NCBI GenBank assembly: GCA_011959105.1
Contig: BLLU01000007.1
Span: 1-37,598, forward strand
Reading direction: 5' to 3'
Length of the DNA: 37,598 bases
Source: Lachnospiraceae bacterium
GTDB taxonomy: Bacteria; Bacillota; Clostridia; Lachnospirales; Lachnospiraceae
Positions 23,195 through 31,564 of this stretch are shown here, one piece after another. The translations under genes and the position numbers were made by a program. The notes beneath the pieces were generated by a model that made no database searches, had not been told where the DNA came from, and saw only the letters and a list, made by a program, of their open reading frames with translations. How positions within the stretch are numbered: the stretch's first letter is position 1; each line of letters opens with the position of its first letter.

Positions 23195-23845
23195 CTATGA
23201 TAAAAAAATCTCCTCAATCTCCTCCGGCCGGTCCACAAACCGGCGGCCGCCCTGACTTTCCAGATAGGCCCGGTCCCGGAAGCCCCAGGTGACAATGATG
23301 CTGTCCAGGCCCGCATTGGCCGCCGTCTGGATGTCCACCTCGGAATCCCCAATGTATACGGCATGGGCGGCATCCACCTGCAGGCGACGCAGCACTTCCA
23401 GCACGGCGTCCGGAGCAGGCTTACGGCCAATGCCCGGGCGCTCGCCCACCGCATAGTCGAACAGACCGTCATAATAGCGCCGGCACAGGGGCTGTACGGC
23501 CTCGTCCGCCTTGTTGGAGACCACCGCCGTAAGGCAGCCTGCCGCCCGCAGACGCTGCAGCAGCGGCAGGATTCCCTCATAGGGTCTGGTCTTGTCCGCG
23601 CAGTGCTGTTGATAATAGACCGAAAAGGTCTCATGTACCCGGTCAATCTCCTCTTTTTCCAGACCCGCCGGAACCGCCCGCTCCATCAACTTACGGATGC
23701 CGTTGCCCACAAAGCAGCGCACCTCGTCAATGGTGCGCGCAGGAAAATCATGCTCTCCCAGGGCATAGTTGACAGCATCCGCCAAATCCTCCAAGGTATT
23801 GAGAATGGTTCCGTCCAAGTCAAATATTGCCAGTTTATATGCCAT
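23195..23845 (-). CDS. HAD-family phosphatase, phosphoglycolate phosphatase-like
   Basis: The 216-residue protein has HAD motif I DLDGT (9-13, nucleophile Asp9), a cap domain of about 65 residues, motif II VVSNK near 108-112, motif III Lys in GRKPAPD near 140 and motif IV GDSEVD near 166. This is the layout of Gph-type phosphoglycolate phosphatases and related HADs; the exact substrate is uncertain. GGGGGG lies about 5 nt before the ATG. The gene converges on the plus-strand kinase gene of the island and marks return to the GC-rich background. No clear terminator was found in the 81-bp gap. Confidence 0.92.
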   Translation of the reverse strand: MAYKLAIFDLDGTILNTLEDLADAVNYALGEHDFPARTIDEVRCFVGNGIRKLMERAVPAGLEKEEIDRVHETFSVYYQQHCADKTRPYEGILPLLQRLRAAGCLTAVVSNKADEAVQPLCRRYYDGLFDYAVGERPGIGRKPAPDAVLEVLRRLQVDAAHAVYIGDSEVDIQTAANAGLDSIIVTWGFRDRAYLESQGGRRFVDRPEEIEEIFLS

Positions 23846-23968
23846 TTTGTCCCCCCGTTATTCTGTCCCTCTCCCGGATATCGCCAGCCGCATCCGGGGC
23901 ATTTCCCTTTTCCGGCATGTTTTTATCCTCGTTTCGGGCCTCTCTTATAACTATCTTTTTTCACTGTT

Positions 23969-25258
23969 TTACTCGTATCGCAGCGCCTCAATGGGATCCA
24001 TCCTGGCCGCCTTATTGGCGGGATAATATCCGAAGAAAATACCTATGGCCATGGAGAATCCCAGGGACAGCAGGATACTTCCCAGGGAGGGCGTGGCCGA
24101 TGCCCCCAGCAGATTGGCAGCGCTCATGCCCAGCACCACTCCCAGCACAATGCCGATCAGGCCGCCGATGAGACAGATCACGATGGACTCAATGATAAAC
24201 TGGAGCCGAATGGCACTGTTGGGCGCTCCCAGCGCCTTACGGGTGCCGATCTCCCGGGTACGCTCAGTGATGGACACCAGCATGATATTCATGACGCCGA
24301 TCCCCCCCACCAGCAGCGCTATGCCTGCGATCACGGCAATGGCCGTGGTGATGGTGGACAGCATATCCGACATAATCTCCACCATGGAGGCCATACTGAA
24401 GGCCATGGGTTGGAAATCCCTGTTGTTGCGATAATAGGGAGCAAAAAAACCTGCCGTGGTATCCGCGAAGGCATCGCTGTCCAGTCCGTCCGCAGTGATT
24501 ACGGTAAACTGGGCAAATCCCTGGGAATGGCTGATCTCCTGGGCCGTTTTCAGGGGAATGTAAAAGTCCGTCTGGGTATCTTTCTCCGACACCAGAGACA
24601 GGCCCATGGCAGACTGCTCATATTTGTACACGCCCACCACCACAAATTCAAAATATTTGTCCCCCAGATTCACCTGAAGCACGCTGCCCAGAGCCTGTTC
24701 CTTATCCCCGCCGAACATATTGTCCACCACGATACTGGAAACCATGGCCACCTTGCGGCCTTCGTCCATTTCCGTCCCGCTGAAATACCTGCCCGCCAGC
24801 AATTCCAGATCATTGGCCAGAAAATATCCCAGGCTGGTGCCTGTCACATACACATTTGCATACAGGCCCCTGTTCTGCAGTTTGCTCTGACCAAGACCCT
24901 CTGTGACGGAGATACCCACCACGGAGCCTTCATAGGTATCACAATAGTTTTCCAGCATCTCCCGGGTAAAATAGTCCTCCTCGCCTGCCATGGCCCTGCC
25001 CATGCCGCCCCCAAAGGACATGCCCTCCTCGGTGGTCTCTTCCTCCTGGGGCTTCTGCTGCAGCGCCACCGTGATATTGTTCACCCCCAGGGAACTCATG
25101 GACTCGGTCATGGTGTAAGTAAGGGACTGGCCCACGGTCATAATGGCAATGACGGAGGAAATGCCGATGATGATACCCAGCATGGTCAGCAGGGCACGCA
25201 TCTTGTTGGCCTTCAGGCTGAACAACGCAAGCCGCACGTTTTCATAGAACATCATCAT
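23969..25258 (-). CDS. MacB/FtsX-type ABC transporter permease
   Basis: The 429-residue protein has one N-terminal membrane helix (MLGIIIGISSVIAIMTVG), a large extracytoplasmic MacB-type domain (about 45-280), and three C-terminal helices. These carry the FtsX signature VGGIGVMNIMLVSITERTRE followed by IGTRKALGA. With the adaptor and ATPase encoded before it, it forms a MacAB/YknXYZ-type efflux system that exports peptides, toxins or antibiotics. The longest frame begins at TTG 25264; ATG at 25258 has GGGAG 7 nt upstream and overlaps the ATPase stop by ATGA, so it was preferred. Two more ATG codons follow directly. Confidence 0.93.
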   Translation of the reverse strand: MMMFYENVRLALFSLKANKMRALLTMLGIIIGISSVIAIMTVGQSLTYTMTESMSSLGVNNITVALQQKPQEEETTEEGMSFGGGMGRAMAGEEDYFTREMLENYCDTYEGSVVGISVTEGLGQSKLQNRGLYANVYVTGTSLGYFLANDLELLAGRYFSGTEMDEGRKVAMVSSIVVDNMFGGDKEQALGSVLQVNLGDKYFEFVVVGVYKYEQSAMGLSLVSEKDTQTDFYIPLKTAQEISHSQGFAQFTVITADGLDSDAFADTTAGFFAPYYRNNRDFQPMAFSMASMVEIMSDMLSTITTAIAVIAGIALLVGGIGVMNIMLVSITERTREIGTRKALGAPNSAIRLQFIIESIVICLIGGLIGIVLGVVLGMSAANLLGASATPSLGSILLSLGFSMAIGIFFGYYPANKAARMDPIEALRYE

Positions 25259-25959
25259 ACGCAAGCTCCCTGCCTTTCCCCCATAATACTGCCATCCTTA
25301 ATGGTGACCACCCGTTCCGTCTCCTCCGCCAGTTCCGGGGAATGCGTGATCAGCACAATGGTCTTGCCCTGTTCCCTGTGCAGCTTGTGAAACAGGTCCA
25401 TCACCAGACGCCCGGTATTGGAATCCAGCGCCCCGGTGGGCTCATCGGCCAGAATGATGGCCGGATCGTTGCCCATAGCTCTGGCAATGGCCACCCGCTG
25501 CTTCTGCCCGCCGGAGAGTTCCTCCGGCAGATGCTTCATCCGATCCTCCATTCCCACCATGGTCAGCAGTTCCCTGGCCCGCTCCACCCGTTTCCGGCCC
25601 GTGACGCCTCCATAGAGCATGGGCATCTCCACATTTTTCAGAGCGTTGGTCTTGGCGATCAGATTATAGGTCTGGAACACGAAGCCGATTTTGCGGTTGC
25701 GTATGCCGGACAGTTCCCGGTCCCTGGCCGCCACCATGTCCACGCCGTCCAGATGATACTGCCCCTGGGTGGGCCGGTCCAGCGCGCCGATAATGTTCAT
25801 CAGCGTGGACTTGCCGCTGCCGGAGGCCCCCACCACGGCCACAAATTCTCCCTCGTAGATGGTAAGATTGATACCGTTTAACACCGTAAGTTCATTGGGC
25901 GTCCCAATGTAAAAACGCTTGTAGATGTCCTCCAGTTCAATCACCGCCCGCCTGCTCAT
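25255..25959 (-). CDS. ABC transporter ATPase, MacB/LolD type
   Basis: The protein of 234 residues has Walker [10 protein letters not shown], signature LSGGQKQR, Walker [15 protein letters not shown] and the H-loop LITHS. The ALDSNTG ending after Walker B is typical of the MacB/LolD/FtsE group. It powers the permease encoded downstream. The annotated long frame begins with TTG at 25962. The ATG at 25959 shares one base with the adaptor stop and has GGGAGG 6 nt upstream. The gene overlaps the permease gene by 4 nt, so all three genes are translationally coupled. Confidence 0.96.
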   Translation of the reverse strand: MSRRAVIELEDIYKRFYIGTPNELTVLNGINLTIYEGEFVAVVGASGSGKSTLMNIIGALDRPTQGQYHLDGVDMVAARDRELSGIRNRKIGFVFQTYNLIAKTNALKNVEMPMLYGGVTGRKRVERARELLTMVGMEDRMKHLPEELSGGQKQRVAIARAMGNDPAIILADEPTGALDSNTGRLVMDLFHKLHREQGKTIVLITHSPELAEETERVVTIKDGSIMGERQGACV

Positions 25960-27551
25960 CAAAATCCTCCCATGGGGCCCATCTGGAACATCAGTTCATT
26001 CAGATTATCCAAACTGTTGTCCGCAGGCACGATAACTTCCAGCCCCTCCTCGATCCCCTCGCCGGAGATCTCCACATAGTAATCGCTTTCAATACCCTTG
26101 GTCACAGGAATCCGCCGGGTGGGCAGGGAACCCTCTGCAGTTTCCCCGTTTTCCTCCACCACTTCCACATAGAAACTGCCGTCCTCCGCTGTCTGCACGG
26201 CGGCATAGGGCACAGTCAGCACATTTTCCCGGCTGCTGATAATAATACTCAGCTTGGCAGTCATATCCATGCGCAGATCTTCACAGGGAGTATCAATGCT
26301 GATTTTCACCGTATAAGTCACACTGGCGCCCCCGGTGGCCCGGGGTGCCACGGAGAGTACTTCCCCTTCCAGTTCCAGGTCCCCGGTGCCGTTGGTCTTG
26401 ATCACTACTTTCTGGCCTTCCTTGATCCGGCTGATATCATATTCGTCAATCTCCACGGTGACTTCATAGCTGCTGACATCCTCAATGGTCACGATGGCGC
26501 CGCCATTGTAATTATCCCCTGTCTCCAGGTTCACCGCCGTCACCACCCCGGAGAGAGGCGCCGTCACCGTACAGGCGGCAATCTGCTCCTGGCAGCGGTC
26601 AATCTGCTGCTGGTCGCTCATGCCTGTGGTGGAAGCATTTAAACGGCTGGAAGTCACGCTGTCCTGCCTGCTCTGCAGGGTACTGCTTCCGTTTCGTATG
26701 GTATCCTCCTGGTTTTGAAGCTGTCTGTTGTAGGCATCATAGGCATTATTCACCGCCGTTACCGCCTGGTCATAGACGGATTTCAGACCCCGTTCCGTCT
26801 CCTGGGCCGTGGCATACTTCATCTGATATTCCGCAATCAACTGTTCCAGACGACGGGCCTCTGCCTCCAGAGCCGTTCTGTCCGGAGCATCACTTCCGGA
26901 TACGGAGGCTTCCGCGCCGGACATGCCCGCAAGCTGTTCATGTATCCCGGCAAGCTGGGCCTGAGATTCCTCCAGGGCCTTGCGGATCTCCGTGCTGTTG
27001 TGATTGGCATTGCCATAGCTGGAACCGGCTTTGTTCATGCTCTCCCTGGCTTCCTCATAGGTTTTCAGGGCGCTTTCCACCTGTTCTTCCATCCGGGACA
27101 TATCCACCTGAACGGAAATGCCCGCCTCTGCCAAATTGCGCTGGGCGGCATCCAGGTCAAGCTGCGTCCTTCTTTGGGCCACGCTCAGAGAAAGTTCGGA
27201 ATTGGCCAGGTTTTCCTCCAGATCCGCCGTATCCAACAGGCACAGCAGATCTCCCTCCGCTACCATATCTCCCACCTGTACCGGCACGCTGAGGGCTTTT
27301 ACCCCTGTTACTTCCGCCGTCACGCTCTTGCTGCCCGCGCTGGTGACGGAGCCCGTGGCGGATACGCTCTCCACCAGGGACCGGCGCTCTATGGCCGCCG
27401 TCTCCTGCCTGGTCAGCATGGTCATCATGGCCTCCGCCGCCTCCTGCACGCTGCGGACACATCCTCCGATCAGGACGCCCAGCACAATGACAATCACCAG
27501 AAAGATGCAGAGTTTTTTATGCTTTTTGATCCATTTCCAAACAGACTTCAT
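25959..27551 (-). CDS. Membrane-fusion adaptor of MacAB/YknXYZ-type efflux system
   Basis: The 530-residue protein has a cytosolic basic start, one membrane anchor (LCIFLVIVIVLGVLIGG), a lipoyl/barrel-sandwich half (VQVGDMVAEGDLLCLLD) and a long coiled-coil hairpin rich in Glu, Gln and Ala (about 130-310). The second lipoyl half (TVTAPLSGVVTAVNLETGDN) and beta-barrel domains follow. It should bridge the permease to the outside in a monoderm cell. An upstream start at 27605 exists, but GAGGAG 7 nt before the ATG at 27551 and the basic start before the anchor fix this one. A 5' leader with competing hairpins precedes it. Confidence 0.92.
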   Translation of the reverse strand: MKSVWKWIKKHKKLCIFLVIVIVLGVLIGGCVRSVQEAAEAMMTMLTRQETAAIERRSLVESVSATGSVTSAGSKSVTAEVTGVKALSVPVQVGDMVAEGDLLCLLDTADLEENLANSELSLSVAQRRTQLDLDAAQRNLAEAGISVQVDMSRMEEQVESALKTYEEARESMNKAGSSYGNANHNSTEIRKALEESQAQLAGIHEQLAGMSGAEASVSGSDAPDRTALEAEARRLEQLIAEYQMKYATAQETERGLKSVYDQAVTAVNNAYDAYNRQLQNQEDTIRNGSSTLQSRQDSVTSSRLNASTTGMSDQQQIDRCQEQIAACTVTAPLSGVVTAVNLETGDNYNGGAIVTIEDVSSYEVTVEIDEYDISRIKEGQKVVIKTNGTGDLELEGEVLSVAPRATGGASVTYTVKISIDTPCEDLRMDMTAKLSIIISSRENVLTVPYAAVQTAEDGSFYVEVVEENGETAEGSLPTRRIPVTKGIESDYYVEISGEGIEEGLEVIVPADNSLDNLNELMFQMGPMGGF

Positions 27552-27607
27552 AATGAAGCTCCTCATTTCCGTGCCGCTGTTTCTATGTATATGCAGATCC
27601 TGCACCT

Positions 27608-27684
27608 ATTTTACCCTGCTCCGGCCATGCGGCACATGAAAGGGCCGGGGTAAATATCTGGCAATCATTTTACCCCCGGCCCTT
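27608..27684 (-). promoter_or_regulatory. Leader with two mutually exclusive stems before the efflux operon
   Basis: Positions 27640-27654 (AAGGGCCGGGGTAAA) are complementary to 27668-27684, forming a long GC-rich hairpin. The same segment is also complementary in two blocks to 27608-27616 and 27621-27626. On minus-strand RNA the middle segment could pair with the earlier or the later copy, but not both. The first hairpin is followed only by a short U-run, so it may be a terminator for the 46-codon gene or an attenuator of the efflux operon. Confidence 0.5.
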
Positions 27685-27745
27685 CGATTCGTCTATAGTT
27701 ATCACAAAAATTTCATATAATTTATGGTATTTTTATACTCTGTAA

Positions 27746-27886
27746 TCAGTTTTTCTTTTCCTCCTGCTCCTCCTTTTCCCCCTCTTCGGAGCCGGACTTG
27801 TCAGGCCCGTTTTCCAGCCACCAGCCCCATACGGCCACTCCGGCCACAATTACGCACATCGCACCCACAAATATATCCTGCAACAT
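27746..27886 (-). CDS. Small single-pass membrane protein, 46 residues
   Basis: A 46-codon frame runs from ATG at 27886 to TGA at 27746-27748. Residues 5-23 are hydrophobic (FVGAMCVIVAGVAVWGWWL), followed by a strongly charged, Glu/Lys-rich tail from about residue 34 to the end. This pattern of one helix and an acidic tail is common in genuine small membrane proteins. A GAGG Shine-Dalgarno sequence lies about 10 nt upstream, slightly distant. It lies upstream of the efflux operon on the same strand and may accompany or regulate that system. No family was recognised. Confidence 0.6.
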   Translation of the reverse strand: MLQDIFVGAMCVIVAGVAVWGWWLENGPDKSGSEEGEKEEQEEKKN

Positions 27887-27909
27887 ATTTTACCATCCTC
27901 TCATCCTGC

Positions 27910-27927
27910 ATCCGGGAAATCCCGGAT
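27910..27927. repeat. Short perfect inverted repeat upstream of the small membrane protein gene
   Basis: ATCCGGGA and TCCCGGAT are separated by 2 nt. No U-run follows on either strand. A second small hairpin (CCTCCG/CGGAGG) lies about 20 nt further upstream on the minus strand. A regulatory role is possible but not shown. Confidence 0.35.
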
Positions 27928-28043
27928 CCGTTTCCACAGGCCATCCTCCGCCCCCGGAGGACCTGCCTGTCTCCGCGGCAATTCCTGACACTGAAAGAAA
28001 TTCCCCCTGCCCCATTGCCGGCGGAAAAAATAAAGTGCCTTAT

Positions 28044-28538
28044 TTATGATGAAAAAATGATATCTTTTTGTCCGTCCTGATCATGTATGTATGAAAGAAT
28101 CCTGCGGCGGCAGGGAGACAAAGCGATCTGCCCGTTCTCCCGGCTCCGACAGTTCAGAGCGATCTGCCCATATTCTCCCGGGCTCCCCGCCGCCGTGTGC
28201 TCCACAGGCTCATGACTGCGTCTCCCCGGCCGGGCCCGTTGCAGCAGTTCCGAATGGGCCTGGCCAATCCGCTCCTGGGGCTGCGCCCCATCGGGCAGCC
28301 GGACAGAAGCGTTCTGGTAGAACCGCTGAATCGGCACACCGATTCCGTGCGCCGGGGAAACCCTGCCCCCGGCTTCTCCCCCAGCCTCCTCTGCCGCCTG
28401 ACAATTCGGCCGGGCATGGGAAACAGAGGCATATACCGGGATATCGTCCGTAACTCCCGCCCCGTATACGCCTGTCAGGCATAAAATGATGACCAGCGCC
28501 AGGCTGATCCATTTTTTCCGCCTTTTTCTCTGTTTCAC
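28044..28538 (-). CDS. Hypothetical exported or membrane-anchored protein (quality uncertain)
   Basis: A GTG at 28538 is preceded by GGAGG with 7-nt spacing and begins a 164-residue frame. The N-terminus is basic with a hydrophobic helix (WISLALVIILCLTGVYGAG), fitting a signal anchor or signal peptide. The rest is low in hydrophobic residues, rich in Arg, Gly and Gln, and includes a 12-residue tandem duplication (GQIAL repeated near the C-terminus). No family was recognised. The C-terminal third may be out of frame owing to decay. It starts 31 nt after the alpha/beta hydrolase gene and would be the last gene of that operon. The longer frame from 28694 overlaps the hydrolase gene and is not supported. 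Confidence 0.45.
   Translation of the reverse strand: MKQRKRRKKWISLALVIILCLTGVYGAGVTDDIPVYASVSHARPNCQAAEEAGGEAGGRVSPAHGIGVPIQRFYQNASVRLPDGAQPQERIGQAHSELLQRARPGRRSHEPVEHTAAGSPGEYGQIALNCRSRENGQIALSPCRRRILSYIHDQDGQKDIIFSS
28122..28186. repeat. Two-copy tandem repeat, 36-bp period
   Basis: The segment AGCGATCTGCCC...TTCTCCCGG...CTCC occurs at 28122-28147 and again at 28158-28186, with a 36-bp offset and few differences. The period is a multiple of three and duplicates 12 residues in the frame of the hypothetical protein at 28044-28538. Confidence 0.7.
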
Positions 28539-28569
28539 TCCCGCTCCTCCGCCAGGCCACCGGCATCCT

Positions 28570-29520
28570 TTATGGCTGCCATCCAAAAAAGTTTTCCACT
28601 TTCTGTCGGTATCTTTCATTATCATAGAAAAAACTGCGCACATGGCCCGCGCCTTCCACCAGCAGCAGTTCCTTGGAAGAAGCACAGGCTTCATAAGCCT
28701 GCCGGGTCATACGGCAGGGCACGAAATCATCCTCCAGCCCGTGGACAAAGAAAACAGGCAGCCTGGTTTTTCTCAGGGAATCCAAAGTGGAATATGCCCT
28801 GATATCATAGCGGGCACGGAATTTAATGAGCAGTTTCACATAATCCATAGCCGGATGCCGCCGCATCCGCAGGGACCTGCTGCCCACCTCAAAAAGCATG
28901 TCATAGGGGCTGGTGAAACCGCAGTCTGCCAGCACCCCCTTCACAAAATCCGGCATGGGGTCGCCCGCCGCCATCAGCACCGTAGCCGCCCCCATGGATA
29001 CCCCTCCCAGATATACGGGCAGGGTATTGTGGCGCTCCTGCTCCAGATACTTCATCCACTGAGCCACGTCCCCGCGTTCCAGCACACCGAAGCCCATGTA
29101 TTTTCCTTCGCTGGCCCCCTGGGCCCGCTGCTCCGCCAGAAGCAGATCACAGCCGGACTCAAGAAGCCATCTTCCCATACTGCCGAAATCCCCGGTCCAG
29201 CTGCCCCGCCAGCCATGGAAAAGCACTGCCAGACGCCTGGGTTCCCCCTGGGTATGGACATAATGCCCCACCAGGCGCAGCCCGTCCCGGGACAGAATCT
29301 CCAGATCCTCCCGGGGCAGGGATGCCAGCCATTCCCCGTCCTCCCGCATCTGTCTGCGAATCTCCTGCTCTCTGTCAGACAAAGTCTCATTTCCCCGGGC
29401 AGCCAACAGGTTTTTGGTTCTGGCATTTAAGGCCAGATTCATCAGGATATGATATTTCAGGATAAAAAAGGCCGTCGCCAGCACAATGGCAACGGCCAGC
29501 ATAACACACAAAATTTTCAT
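28570..29520 (-). CDS. Alpha/beta hydrolase, membrane-anchored
   Basis: The 316-residue protein has an N-terminal hydrophobic anchor (residues 5-22) and an alpha/beta-hydrolase fold. It has the oxyanion-region HGWRGS, nucleophile elbow GVSMG with the catalytic serine, a late acidic residue in HGLEDDFVP and the catalytic histidine in GAGHVRSF. Such proteins are usually carboxylesterases or peptidases; the substrate is unknown. The fold may face outside or inside depending on topology. AAGGA lies 5 nt before the ATG. It is 20 nt downstream of the MBL-fold gene and in the same operon-like series. Confidence 0.9.
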   Translation of the reverse strand: MKILCVMLAVAIVLATAFFILKYHILMNLALNARTKNLLAARGNETLSDREQEIRRQMREDGEWLASLPREDLEILSRDGLRLVGHYVHTQGEPRRLAVLFHGWRGSWTGDFGSMGRWLLESGCDLLLAEQRAQGASEGKYMGFGVLERGDVAQWMKYLEQERHNTLPVYLGGVSMGAATVLMAAGDPMPDFVKGVLADCGFTSPYDMLFEVGSRSLRMRRHPAMDYVKLLIKFRARYDIRAYSTLDSLRKTRLPVFFVHGLEDDFVPCRMTRQAYEACASSKELLLVEGAGHVRSFFYDNERYRQKVENFFGWQP

Positions 29521-29540
29521 TTCATTCCTTAACCTGACGG

Positions 29541-30290
29541 TTATTTCTTCGGATAAACAATCAATGCTTTCCCACCGTCATATAGATGCTGCCTGGCAGG
29601 GCCCCCGAAAAACTGATAGTCCTGGTCATCCCCGGTCTCCCCACGGCAGAGTTCCGACACGCCCTCCCGCAGCCGCTCCATGAGAGATATGGGCAAAAAC
29701 TGCCCATAGTGACCGTGCAGGATATAGTCTGCCTGCTCTTTCAGATACATCACCTTGTCAAGCGCCTGCAGAAAATCCGGAAGAGAGGAACTATCCTCCA
29801 GCTGCATCCACAGATGGGTATTGATTGCGTCCCCGGTGAACAGTACCCGGTCCTCCCGCAGAAGCAGCAATATGCTCCCCTGGGTATGTCCGGGCAGATG
29901 GACCACCTCTAAAGTCAATCCTCCCAGATCTATCACATCGCCGTGGGCAATGGGGCGAAACGGCGGCATGCACAGCCCGCGCTCCTTCATCCTCTTTACA
30001 AAACCGTCAAATCCCGAATGTTGTCGGGCCAGTTCCATATCCAGCGGATGCAGATATGCCTCCTCAAAATAAATATTGCCGTATATATGGTCGCAATGTC
30101 CATGGGTATTCACCACCATAAGGGGCAGGTCCGTGACGGACCTTGCCACGGCTTTTACATCCTCATAGCCGTTCATGGTGTCGATCACCAGGGCTTTCTT
30201 TTCCCCCACCACCAGATATCCCACGGCTTCCCCTGCATCGTCCATGGAAAAAATATGGTCGTTAAGCTGCTGTAATTTGATTCTCTCCAT
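29541..30290 (-). CDS. MBL-fold metallo-hydrolase
   Basis: The 249-residue protein has the metallo-beta-lactamase-fold signature HGHCDH (63-68; His63, His65, Asp67 and His68), a second histidine in LPGHTQGS and an Asp in FTGDAINTH. These bind a two-metal centre. Members include glyoxalase II-like hydrolases, lactonases and others, so the reaction cannot be fixed. There is no signal peptide. GAGGAG lies about 7 nt before the ATG. It follows the aldo/keto reductase gene by 24 nt and precedes the hydrolase gene by 20 nt, indicating one transcript. Confidence 0.93.
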   Translation of the reverse strand: MERIKLQQLNDHIFSMDDAGEAVGYLVVGEKKALVIDTMNGYEDVKAVARSVTDLPLMVVNTHGHCDHIYGNIYFEEAYLHPLDMELARQHSGFDGFVKRMKERGLCMPPFRPIAHGDVIDLGGLTLEVVHLPGHTQGSILLLLREDRVLFTGDAINTHLWMQLEDSSSLPDFLQALDKVMYLKEQADYILHGHYGQFLPISLMERLREGVSELCRGETGDDQDYQFFGGPARQHLYDGGKALIVYPKK

Positions 30291-30314
30291 AAGTTCTCTC
30301 CTCTCCGTTCCGGC

Positions 30315-31460
30315 TCAATCGGCAAACAGTTCCCTGGCCTTTGCCATCCGCTCCACAATCCCCACTGCAAAAGGACATCTGCTCTCACAGCTTCCGCAGG
30401 CAATACAGTGGGAAGCGTTTTTCTCCAACGCCCTGTAATGGGCTTTTACGGAGGCAGGCACTTCCTCCTGCATGACTGCCAGATCATAAAGTTTGTTGAC
30501 CATGGCTATGTCAATGTCCATAGGGCAGGGTTTGCAGTGGTTGCAGTACATGCATTTTTGGCCATAGGCGTGATGGGGCGCAGCCGCCAGCACACTGGCA
30601 TAATCCTTCTCTTCCTCTGCAGCCGTCTCGTAGGCCACAGCCGCCGCCACATGTCCGGGCTGGGAGAATCCCGCCATGATGCTGGCCACCGCCGGTCTGG
30701 TCAGCACATAGTGAATACACTGGACCGGTGTAAACGCCACTCCGAAGGGAGATGCCTTTTCATCAAAAAGACGTCCGCCCGCATAGCCTTTCATCACCGT
30801 GATACCCACATCCTGCCGCTCACACAGTTGATACAGTTCCGCCCGCTCCGGGTCCATGCCCGCCAGAGAGGCATCATACTGCTCCGCAAAATAATCGTCC
30901 AGATTCTCTGTGGGAGGCACCAGGTCAAAGGCGGGGTTGACAGAAAAGAGGAGCATCTCAATCTTGCCGGAGAGAACCGCCTTTTTGGCCACTTTGGGAT
31001 TGTGAGAACTTAAACCCACATGTCTTATGATTCCCTTTTCTTTCAATTCATACACATAGTCCATAAAAGGGCTGTCCTGGATCTCGTCCCACTCTTTCTC
31101 CGAGTCCACATAGTGGATCATGCCCAAATCTATGTAATCCGTCTGGAGCCTGGCAAGCAGATCCTCAAAAGCTGCCTGTACTTTGGGCAGATCACGGGTA
31201 CGCACATACTGGCCTTCCTGCCAGGTGGAGCCGATATGGCCCTGGATATACCACTTTTCTCTGTTTCCCCTGATGCACTCCCCGATGGCGGACCTCACAT
31301 TGGGCTCGGACATCCAGCAGTCCAAAATGTTGATTCCCTGTTCCTGACAGGCCTCGAAGATGGCCCGGCAGCCTTCCAGGTCCATCCGTTCCAGCCACTC
31401 TCCGCCGAAGCCAATCTCGCTGACCATCAATCCCGTTTTACCCAGTCTCCTGTACTCCAT
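30315..31460 (-). CDS. Aldo/keto reductase with C-terminal ferredoxin-type iron-sulfur domain
   Basis: The 381-residue protein has an aldo/keto reductase barrel. It begins MEYRRLGKTGLMVSEIGFGG, has DYIDLGMIHYVD near 112-123, and has GLSSHNPKV near 154. The C-terminal region carries two cysteine clusters: CMYCNHCKPCP near 297 and CIACGSCESRCPF near 355. These match the 4Fe-4S-containing AKR subgroup common in Clostridia. It probably passes electrons between an iron-sulfur carrier and a carbonyl or similar substrate; the exact substrate is unknown. AGGAGG lies 7 nt before the ATG. It starts a probable operon with MBL-fold and alpha/beta hydrolases. Confidence 0.94.
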   Translation of the reverse strand: MEYRRLGKTGLMVSEIGFGGEWLERMDLEGCRAIFEACQEQGINILDCWMSEPNVRSAIGECIRGNREKWYIQGHIGSTWQEGQYVRTRDLPKVQAAFEDLLARLQTDYIDLGMIHYVDSEKEWDEIQDSPFMDYVYELKEKGIIRHVGLSSHNPKVAKKAVLSGKIEMLLFSVNPAFDLVPPTENLDDYFAEQYDASLAGMDPERAELYQLCERQDVGITVMKGYAGGRLFDEKASPFGVAFTPVQCIHYVLTRPAVASIMAGFSQPGHVAAAVAYETAAEEEKDYASVLAAAPHHAYGQKCMYCNHCKPCPMDIDIAMVNKLYDLAVMQEEVPASVKAHYRALEKNASHCIACGSCESRCPFAVGIVERMAKARELFAD

Positions 31461-31564
31461 CCCGCTACCTCCTATTTAAGTTCCGTATGTTCCCTCCTGC
31501 CACACACCATAGTGATGAATGCCTGGCCGCCTCCGCGTCCAGTCCTTCATCAGTGCGCCTGATC

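Noticed and set aside
23862..23900. CCCGGAT/ATCCGGG hairpin between the HAD phosphatase and the efflux permease
   Set aside because: The stem is only 7 bp with a 12-nt loop and no U-run follows on the minus strand, so a terminator call is not supported.
26715..27653. 312-codon plus-strand open frame
   Set aside because: It is antisense to the adaptor gene, whose domains and coupling to the ATPase are clear. Its translation has no recognisable domain.
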